Below are positions 55,574 to 64,000 of a stretch of 64,000 nt of DNA, piece after piece. Origin of the DNA: Effrenium voratum (taxonomy: Eukaryota > Sar > Dinophyceae > Suessiales > Symbiodiniaceae). Each line of letters opens with the position of its first letter. Positions within the stretch are counted from its first letter, which is position 1. Location: NCBI GenBank assembly GCA_963377175.1, contig CAUJNA010003817.1, positions 211,046 to 275,045 on the forward strand, in the 5' to 3' direction. The translations under genes and the position numbers were made by a program. The notes beneath the pieces are model-generated. The model searched no databases and had not been told where the DNA came from. It was given only the letters and a program-made list of their open reading frames with translations.

Positions 55574-55955
55574 TATTCGATTTATCTGCATATTTATCTA
55601 CCTACCTACCTACCTACCCCTCCATCCATCCATCCATCCATCCATCCATCCATCCACCCACCCACCCACCCACCCACCCACCCACCCACCCACCCACCCA
55701 CCCACCCACCCACCCTCCCACCCACCCTCCCACCCATCCATCCATCCATCCATCCATCCATCCATCCATCTATCTCTCCATCTACCTGTTCATCGGTCTA
55801 CCTTTGTTTCGTTCTGTCTTGCCATCTGTGTCTTTCCGTGTATTCATATTGTACTCAGCAATCTCTCTGTCAGTCTATCCTTGACCTTCCTATGTTTCTA
55901 CCTATCTACCTACCTACCTACCTACCTACCTACCTACCTATCTATCTATCCATCT
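55516..55955. repeat. Compound TA / CCTA / CCAT / CCAC microsatellite
   Basis: In order: (TA)n interrupted by TGTGCATATG (55516-55572), (CTAC)n (55592-55618), (CATC)n, (CACC)n (55653-55735), (CATC)n again, then a spacer and (CTAC)n (55895-55937). Long poly-(THPP) and poly-(SIHP) frames come only from this array. Confidence 0.95.
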
Positions 55956-58900
55956 CTGTCTCTTTATGTAGCCAAATAACCTCCATCTTTCTATCGAACC
56001 ATATCTATCCATGTATCGCTCTGTCCGTCCATATTATCCTTATCTGTCTATTTGTTTATCCATAATTCTACCGACTATTTTTCTTTCTATCTGTCTGCCT
56101 GTCTTAGCCAGCCTTTTTATCTGCTGGCCACCTGGCCACCATTTCACCAATTCGACGGCCGACCCATCGAAAGTGCGCAAAGGCTTCGCCCAAAGGCTGC
56201 GAAGACCGACTCCGAACCCGTTCCGGGACAGCTCCTAACCTCCCAACCCCCTTTCAAGGTATACTCTCAAAAGCAAAAAAAACAGCCATGTTTCACTCCT
56301 CTGACAAGTAGGACAAGGTGACCTCGTCATCCACCTGCGGAGAGGCATTTCTTATCTTGCAACTCAGCTTCTCTGAGAAAGAGAGAGAGAGAGAGGGGGA
56401 GATGGAGATGGAGATGAAGATGAGTTGGCAGCTTGACAGCATGTTGTTCACGGTCAAAGCCCATATCCGACAACCATTGAGAAAACAAGTCGGACAGTGA
56501 AAAGACTCGGACCTGCCCCCTTTTCGGACAGTAATGTTCCTGCGTATACCAGCACCAACGTTACCACATGTTAGTGAACAACCGTGCAAGGCGCCTCGAT
56601 GTCTTCCCGCGCGCGCAGCACGAAGTCATCCTTCCAAGAAATACAGTTGAAGTTTGGGTAAATGACGCTGCGTGAACCCAGACGACCCGCTCCCCATCGT
56701 AGTGCCATACCGCATTGGGGAAGCAGGAGTGCGACCTTGTCGCAAGTGAGGCGCAGTCCATATGATGGGAGAGAATTACTAAGTTAAATACGACATGAGA
56801 AACTTATGGACAATTTGGGCGGAGTGCTTTGGGGGGTCCCCCCGCACCCAAAAAAATTTAACAATTGCCATTGACTCACAGGTCAGTGGGCCTTGATGGC
56901 TCACCTCCTACATGCTTCAGCGCGTCGTGCAGTGAGGCCCCTTGCGTGAAGGAGGACAAGAAGTAGGTGGCGTAGCCTAGCCTCAGAGCAAGGCTCCCCT
57001 GTCTGAGTCTAGAAGGGTTCAGTCAGGAGTCCCTTTGCCCTACCATCCACAAACATGAAACCAGACAGGGGGTTCCAGGAAGACCAGTTTCGGCACCCTC
57101 TGGTGGGTTCCATGTTACGCAACTTCTAGCCATGTCAAGGTTGGTGATATCTTTGGGACGTAGAAAGAAAGGATGCCCCCTCTCGCCACGCGAAAGGGGC
57201 CCCGACGGCTCGTCCGTGTGCTCGAAGCAGTTCACGATCCAAACCTCGCGTCTCTCAGACGCTTTGTGCCCGTACCAACTGCAAGATGACGCGACACACC
57301 CCAAACAGAAACACACCAAGTTTCAGAGCGCAACCGCAGAAAGGAACTTGCAAATCCGACGATGTTTTCCGGCCGGTTTCTCCACCGAGCGAATGCATTC
57401 CACTTGCGCACCTGCAAGACCCGCTCCAAATCCAGGGCTTGGCACCTGAACGATTGGCTCAGGAGACTGGCCTTTCGTGTCTTTCGCTTTTGGGGTACAA
57501 ATTGCTTCCCAAACTCTTTCCACAAGTCGCCTCTCTCAACCTGGATTTGCTTCTTGAGTCTCGGTGCGCGTTTTGGGGGCTGGCGCAGAGGCAAACACTT
57601 CTACCTTTGTCTCGGAATAGGGGAGCCTGGAAAGTGGTTCATTGAGTTGAAACCTTCTCGCAAAGGACACCAAGCCTCGGAAAAGAGCATACCCTTTTGT
57701 GGGAAGGGGACATGAGGTCTTGCTTCTTATTGAGCAGTCAACCTGTCAGTCAACCTGTCAGTCAATTCGTGAAGCACAAGGTTTGCCCAGGGGAAAGGAG
57801 CGCCTGGGCTCAAGCTGAAATTCCTGCACCAAGACCTTTGCGGCCTAGCAGTGAACGTCGAATGGGTCTAGCCTCGAAATGTCCGCGCACAAGCCAGGGG
57901 CAAGCTGATACGCAGTCCTGACTCAGAGGTCGGTTAAACCCCTATCAATGGGTGCAAAAGGACCATCCCCGACAGACCATCCGGACGCTCTGGCCAACCT
58001 CAGAGTAAGCGTGCCGGGCTCGCCTCTCTCGCTTCCTGGAGGCAGCGTCGCAGTTCTCAGCAGCTTCCTTCTGATTCTATGCATGAAGCAGCCCTGGGTA
58101 CAAGATTGCAGAAAGCATCCAACAAAAAAAACCAGCAGCACCAGTTACTCCACTGACGTCCATATTGCCTGCCTCACCCTCGCCGGCTGTGATTTCCATG
58201 CCACACCTGGAAAGCCCGACGTAATGGCCAGAACCGTCCAGAGGTCTGAGGAAAGCGCAGGAGAAGCAACCGCTTGTGCACGTCCTGCATGCAACCATGC
58301 TGCTAGCATGCTTTATTTACAAACGTGTTTAAAGAAGAAGTGGCCGCATGTGGCCCCTCGTTTCCAGAGGTGAAGTGCTCAATTGCCAGCCCGGGGGCAT
58401 CCAGAAAACTCCAACAATCATGGAAGCTGACCGGGTTGCGGAAGACTAAGTACTTCTCTTGGATGCCCCGTGTCAATACTATGACTGCTGGAAGGAAAGT
58501 ACCCCTTTCCTGTGGTCAACCGCTTTTTCAGGCTGGCTTTCAGGTCCTCCGCGACCGGTGGAAGCCTGCGATCCTCCGGCAAGTGGGCGGCAGTCAGAGA
58601 GCACAGGGCTGCCCAGTACCTGGCAGCCACCAACATCTGCTCACCCTGCATCTGGGTATGTCTCAAAATAGGCAACCCCTCTGGTGTTTGCTAAGGGAAC
58701 CAAAAGGACACCAAGAGGGGTGCACCGATTTTGAGACGCCCTCTCAAATTGGCACCAGAGGGCTCCGAAGATGAAGTCCCGAGGCCTCGCGGAAGTCGGC
58801 TCTAAAGTCAAGATGAGCACCGGCCAAAACCCATCGACGTTTGCTTCTATCAACAAGGCAAAAAAAAGCTTTTTATGGCTCAAAAAACCGGTACCGAAAT

Positions 58901-59064
58901 GGAACCCTGGTAAGTGGAAACATGGACCAAAACCTGCGTAACCCCCCCTGGTTAATTTTGAGCCACACACACATCGCTCAATTGAACCCGCACTTGTCGA
59001 GGCGTAGCGCTGCTCAGAAGGCTTTGACAGCAGCTTCGGGCCTCTCCCGGCAAATCTTCTCGAC
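55956..59064. other. Host non-coding DNA
   Basis: No gene with firm support. A GA microsatellite lies at 56381-56412, a CAACCTGTCAGT duplication at 57738-57765, and a weak coding-like minus frame around 57250-57590. A MITE-like copy lies at 58875-58968. Confidence 0.35.
58875..58968 (+). mobile_element. MITE/introner-like element, copy 5
   Basis: ATGGCTCAAAA to TTTTGAGCCACACA, about 94 bp. About 90% identical to the copy at 44344 across the whole interior. It lies ~100 bp downstream (in gene sense) of the putative exon at 59065-59276, that is, in a likely intron. Confidence 0.75.
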
Positions 59065-59276
59065 CCTGGCGTTTCGATGCGCGGGTTGAAAACGAAAACG
59101 GAAAAAACTGGCGCACGTTGCACGCGAGGATGGATCCAAAGATCGAACATTCCGGCGCCGGCCCCCTTGCGTAACCGCAATTCAACCAGCCGCAAATCCT
59201 CACCGCGCCTTTGGAAAAGCTCGTTGTCTGGCTGCTCAGACACCAGGTGGAGCGGAGGCTCGCGGAAAATGATGTC
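59065..59276 (-). CDS. Putative exon, unknown conserved-looking protein
   Basis: Minus-strand segment of about 70 residues with strong protein character (starts DIIFREPPLHLVSEQPDNEL; later LRLVELRLRKGAGAGMFDLW). It is bounded by a good acceptor (ACATTCTCAG, next base G) and a GT donor after CGCCAGG. The mix of charged helix and beta-like stretches suggests a folded domain. No family recognised. Confidence 0.42.
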
Positions 59277-59901
59277 CTGAGAATGTCTTCACCTCATGCC
59301 TCACGCCTTGGCACAAATGAGGCAAGCCCATCCTGTAGTCTCAGACTGAGAGTCTGAGTCTCACCACCACTCACCCTTTCTGTACCAGGACGAACAAGGG
59401 ACAAGAGACGCTTGAACCAGCAGTCCTTGCAAGTGCCAAAACGCCGCAATGTATTGCAAACAAAACCGCTGAATGTGAAGGCCCCCCTTCTTGTGCTTCC
59501 CCTTTCGATTGGGAAATTAATCAACCATTTTCGGGACAAACCTCTGATTAGGTCCTCCATTTGGGTTCCATTTGACACTCTCAGCTCCTAAGGCGAGTAT
59601 GGAGCGAGTCAGAAGTTTCCTCGGAGAAAACTCTTTCTTTGAAGCTTAGTCACGCGGCGCCGGCCGCCCCCAAAAGTGGGAAACTAACTCCAACAGAGGA
59701 AATATGTTTTTTTGCAAGGAATAACAAAGATTTAATGTGTGCGTTTTTGTTTTTTTCTTCGAGTGGAACTAACCTTTCCGCCTGGGGGGAAGGGGAGAGC
59801 CCAGAAACAAACGTTGTTCAACCTTTGATTTCATGGAGGGAAAACAATCGTTTCCAGGATTGGAATCAGACTTTGTTAGTTTCTTGGGCGCTCGCAGCCA
59901 G

Positions 59902-59982
59902 CATCACCAGCAACATCCCCAGCATCACCAGCAACATCCCCAGCATCACCAGCATCACCCAGCATCACCAGCGATACCCTGA
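59902..59982 (+). repeat. Short tandem repeat CAGCATCACCAGCAACATCC
   Basis: Three to four copies of a 20-21 bp unit and shortened derivatives. Confidence 0.85.
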
Positions 59983-60047
59983 GCATCAGCAGCAAGTGGC
60001 GGCAGTTGTGTGCAATGTGCCGTATTCCTTTTTGCGATCCCAGAAGC

Positions 60048-60290
60048 TGAGGGGGGGGGGGGGCTCCGGTGAACCGCCTCTGTGAATGTTTGAGGGATTA
60101 CTCGAACAATGATTAGAGGAGGGGGGATTGCTTTTGGGGGGGGAGGGGTTATAGCTGTTCGAACAAGAAAGGGATCATTTGTTCGGGATTCTTGTTGGGG
60201 GGGCGATGCTCGAACAACAACCGGGGAAAATAACTGCGAAAAGGGGCGGGGAGTGCGGGTTGCTCTTTGGGGGGGGGGAGGGGTTGCTGC
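60048..60290 (+). repeat. G-run cluster
   Basis: At least five G runs of 6-12 bases in ~240 bp, interleaved with repeats of TTGCTTTTGGGGGG and GTTCGAACAA/GCTCGAACAAC type. G-quadruplex potential on plus. Confidence 0.75.
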
Positions 60291-62401
60291 TTTCGGATGG
60301 GGGAAGGAAAGCAATAGCCTTTGTTCGGCTTTGTGATCCTTGCTTCTTTGTTAGTAATCGCTCGCTTGCCTCGTTTAGTGTCTTCATCTGCTTCTCTAAT
60401 GGGGGAGGCTGCGCCCGCCCCCCAACCCGCCCGCTTGTTTGTAAGGCCGTTGTTCGGCTTTGTGATCCGGGCTTTGTAACCGCGAACTCTCTCCAGTAGT
60501 GTCTTCACTTTTTCTATGGGCGCCCCAAGGCGTAGAAAATGCGTAGGACTCACGCATGGAAATAAATATAAAATGCACAAACATTGCACATCGATTGCAT
60601 GTGAAATGCAAACAGAAATGCGTGCAACGTGCGCAGCAAGAGTTGCACGGGGTCAATCACACGCTCAATTAGCGCCAAAATGTAAGGAAACTGCATGCAG
60701 AAGCATGCCTGTAAAATGCCAACAATCCCCCCTTCCACCCCCCCTCCCCAAGTATGACCCTGACCCAACCCCCAACCCTAAAACAACCCCCCTGTGTTGG
60801 GCGGGTATAAGCCTGTATAAGCCTGAATCAACCCCCAATCCTAGACACCCAAGTAACCAATCCAAAATCTGAGACAACCCACACTAGAATCATCAAACGA
60901 TCGAAACCCACACTAAACCAACCCGAAACCCACCATACACCAACCAATAAACCCACCCAAAACCCAACCCGGACCTATCCGAAACCCACCCCAAAAACCA
61001 ACCCTAAGAAGGGTGGCGAGCCCGTGCCACAAATGCCGCGCCGCGGAAGCGTTGCCGAAACAAAGGAATCGAAACAAACATTTCGTGGACACAACAAACC
61101 TTCTGTTATCTGACGAAACTAGAGTTTGCGCGCAGAGAAACAAACTCACAGCCGGAGGTTGCGCCATGTTTATATTCAGCGCTGGAACAATCGTTTGTCT
61201 GGAACGTTAGTTTCGGTATGCGAAACTAACCTTCTATCCGCGAGTTTCCTTTCGGAGTTTCCCAAAAAACAAACAAGCTAAACTCTCCGATGAAACATGT
61301 CTTTTCCAAGTTTCCAAACTAGCCATTCTAGGGTTCGGAAAAGCTTCCCAAGGCAAAAACAAACTTCACTGGAAGAATGTGTCTTCGAGAAGGAAACAAA
61401 CCTTTCACACGGGAAACGGTTGTTTCTCCTTTGGAGACTAACCTATCCGCGCATGCGACAAAAGAGTAGAAGCATGACCTCAGAAGAAACATTTGTTTTG
61501 TCCAGAGAAACAAAGGTTCCGTAGACGGCCATAAGTTTGTTGACCGTCTTGAAGCAAACGTTCTGCCAAGCCAATAGTTAGTTCTTTCAAAACGAACTAA
61601 CTAGTGACTTGCTCCCCATTTCCTAAGGCAGCGTCCCCTGTCTTGAAAGAGCGGCGGCTCCTGAAACAAAGCGCTCTCATTCCACTTCAATCAACCAGTG
61701 TGCACGTCTCGGCAAGGCCTTTCATTGATACCAGGCGAAAAGGGGTTCGCACCCTGGCTCTCCCTGGGCTTCCTTTCGTGGCTGTCGATTTAGAAACCAA
61801 ATCATGGCAACGCTTTTGACCAACCCATAACCTGCTGTGTTTGCACATGGGTTTATTTCTGCTCGCAAGAGGCAGGAATTGAACCTGTCTTTTGTTGCGA
61901 ACACTCTTTGGGATTGTTTTCAAGGGAGATTAAGGGGAAATAACATCATTTGTGCGGTCCCAGTGGGCATTTCGCGTGAACCAAACGCGTATCCTGCCTC
62001 AAGATCCTCCCTTTCTCTGCAGTCCACTGGCAGTGCACCACTGAGTTGTGCCTCGGATCCGACCAACTCCGCGTGCGGTCTCCTTCTTAAGGGGGCGGTC
62101 TCTTTGTGTTTGAAAGATCGAACCCTTGAGGCCCCGCATTGAGGTTCCCCCAAGGCTGGCCAGGGCCGTTTGAGTTCCTTGTGGCAATTTGGAGTTGCCC
62201 AAATATCGGCAAAGGTCCCTCCCTTTCCTCATGACGGTGTGGGGAATCAGTGTCGAAGATGTCGCTGGATGAAAACGGCAAGCAAGGCGCCTGGCGCTGG
62301 GTCACAGCACGTTGGAACAGGCTGGGGGAAGGCAGCAAAAGGCATCGAACATGGCAATACACCACAATAATACTGCCCCCTGCTTTCTTGGCCCCCTGTC
62401 T

Positions 62402-63754
62402 TCAACTGGGGCAGAAACCACTTCTGGCAGTGCTCATTGATGTAGTCGCCTTGGTCAGCATCTTGGAAAGCAAGCTAGGCAATCTTTGGATCCTGACAGC
62501 CAGCTGCTTCTGATCGAGGTCTTTCCATTCAAGAAAGTCGTAACGGCGCAACGTTGGAATCGATCTCTTGCTCTGTCTCACTGCATTGTGATGCTGTGGC
62601 CTGGTAAAGTCAGGGCGAAGCTGCGTCCTATGATTTAGTGTGAGGTGTAACGCTAACAGTAACGCCCCAGTTGCATTGTTATGATTGGCTGCACTGTGAA
62701 GCAACTGTACGAAATGGATGCAGTGGATGCAGTGGATGCAAGGGTTACCAAGAATGCCAAGGTTCAACCTAAGCAAGCTGCAACTGCAGCCAAGCACCAA
62801 CATGCCAATGAACCAGCATGCACACGCGGGCAAGCATCTGATTTCTGAATGGAGGCACGATGGAAGCTGGCTCACTCTTCCACTATCAGGCCTGTCTCTG
62901 TCATTCAAGCCGTTCCCTTCCCAGCACTGCATGCAAGGGGAGGGGCCCCGTGTGAATGATGCTACACATGGGTATGTCAGAGAGAATTGGGAGATCCCTG
63001 CAAATGTCAATTGAGCCAGCTAAGCAGGGGTCCCACTTGGTTGAAACCCCTGAATGCCCAATCTGCAACAACTTCTCCGATATCTTCCGCCAATTCCCAG
63101 GATGGGCGGCGTGGATGGCGTCACGACTCTGACGCAGGGCTTGCCAAATTTCGGCGAGGCAGCGCAAGGATCTAGCCCCGGCGTCTTCAGCCTGCGTTTC
63201 TTCAGCAGAAAGCGAATTCCCCATGAGGACCAAATGGGCATGGATCTTCATGAATGCCGCTTGGTGGAGATCACTTGAATAGTGTATGTCCACGAACCAG
63301 TTTGCAAGGTGTTCCCAATAGTTTCATCACCATACTATCTTCCGGCTTTGCGGAACGCTTGGGAATCTTGGGGCCTGCCCGTTGTTGCGTCCACTGAATG
63401 GGGCGTCGCTTCATGCTTCACGGTGAAGCGAGTGTCTCCCGCCTTGACGTGACCCCGCTTCTCAGAAATGTCACTCAAGTTCGGTTTGGCGATTACCCAT
63501 CAGCTGATTCCAGAGAAGTACCCAGGGGTCACATCCACAAGATAAAAGCGCTGTTGCACTGAACTTGCGCTCAGATTGGAATCGAACTCCAAGCTACGGC
63601 ATACAAACTGCAAGAGTGAGGATGTGACGAACATGAAGAGTGAGACCACCAAGCAATGCTTCTTTGACGGTGATTTAGGTGCAAACAGTGAAAACTTCAT
63701 ATGCAACAGTCCCGTCACCGGCACTTTGGCATGATCTCGCTCCTGCCTGCGCAA
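62402..63754 (-). CDS. Putative multi-exon host gene, unknown
   Basis: Several coding-like minus segments in order: about 63605-63510 (FVCRSLEFDSNLSASSVQQR...), about 63290-63050 (including AEDAGARSLRCLAEIWQALR; internal AG acceptor after GAAACGCAG), about 62560-62480 (RYDFLEWKDLDQKQLAVRIQ) and 62460-62395 (QDADQGDYINEHCQKWFLPQ). The compositions are balanced and helix-rich and lie on the same strand within 1.3 kb, which suggests exons of one gene, but the joins were not resolved. No family recognised. Confidence 0.35.
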
Positions 63755-64000
63755 GGCCGATAAGAACTGGGTGATAAGACACGGGTGCAGTCTAGGCGGA
63801 GAAAGTGCATAACCCGCTTTTCACAACATCCTGTCCATCTTTTGACGGGCAGCTGAGTAAGAGTTTGCTGCAGGACATGTCACTTTCGCCACCAGCTAAT
63901 CCCAAGCTTAGCTATGAAACCGGGCGCCTTCGGAACCCCTTTCTGCTTTGCTACCCGTGTGTCCCGCCGGGGAGCCATGTCGCCAAAGCATCTGTGCAGC

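Larger units (their letters stand above)
59277..62400. other. Host non-coding DNA, low-complexity rich
   Basis: No supported gene. Holds CAGCATCACCAGCAACATCC repeats (59902-59982), a strongly G-run-rich block (60048-60290), AT-rich gene-like noise, and a CCCAACC/AACCC-rich stretch (60760-61010) of telomere-like composition. Confidence 0.4.

Noticed and set aside
55369..56065. Frames rich in THPP and SIHP repeats
   Set aside because: Translation of the CCAC/CCAT microsatellite.
60760..61010. Telomere remnant
   Set aside because: Rich in AACCC words but without a regular hexamer or heptamer period.

Overview
The window is a eukaryotic nuclear locus, most likely from a dinoflagellate, carrying a 20.3-kb integrated Polinton-like virus (PLV). 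The host sequence (about 1-17529 and 37813-64000) is moderately GC-rich, repeat-rich and mostly non-coding. The dinoflagellate call rests on three things: (i) an intronless gene at 16716-17417 with an 11-nt match to the 3' end of the dinoflagellate spliced leader just 5' of its ATG; (ii) tiny exons whose introns often start with GC and whose acceptors are AG|G; (iii) dispersed short elements with GTGGCTCAAAA / TTTTGAGCCAC inverted ends. No host species can be named from the sequence alone.

The insert (17530-37812) is sharply AT-rich. It is bounded by near-identical terminal inverted repeats of about 573 bp and by a 5-7 bp target-site duplication (CTAAG). Its genes are those of PLVs and Polintons. 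The morphogenesis block holds an A32-like packaging ATPase, a double-jelly-roll major capsid protein, a penton/minor capsid protein and a fiber with a peptidase-S74 chaperone end, with a class-3 lipase beside it. A retrovirus-type DDE integrase serves integration. A 1354-residue fusion of a PolB-like region, an SF1 helicase and a Cys/His-rich tail is the presumed replication protein. About a dozen small proteins are unassigned, several with Cys/His clusters. Capsid-side genes fill 18.4-30.3 kb, mostly on the minus strand before 26.7 kb; replication and integration genes fill 30.4-37.1 kb on plus. Three plus-strand genes share a strongly conserved upstream motif that looks like a virus-specific promoter.

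The element appears partly decayed. The capsid gene has an in-frame TGA and a 46-bp-offset 3' duplication that shifts its frame, the fiber is broken into two reading frames, and one small gene is frameshifted. The ATPase, penton, integrase and replication genes are open.

The host flanks hold a minus-strand Gly-Tyr-Pro-rich gene made of micro-exons (4.1-5.5 kb, perhaps further upstream), several coding-like exons without recognised function, an antisense 28S rRNA fragment (51.3 kb), and large simple or tandem repeats: (TTA)n at 1-895, minisatellites at 40.6-42.6 kb, and CCAT/CCAC/CCTA arrays at 55.5-55.95 kb.
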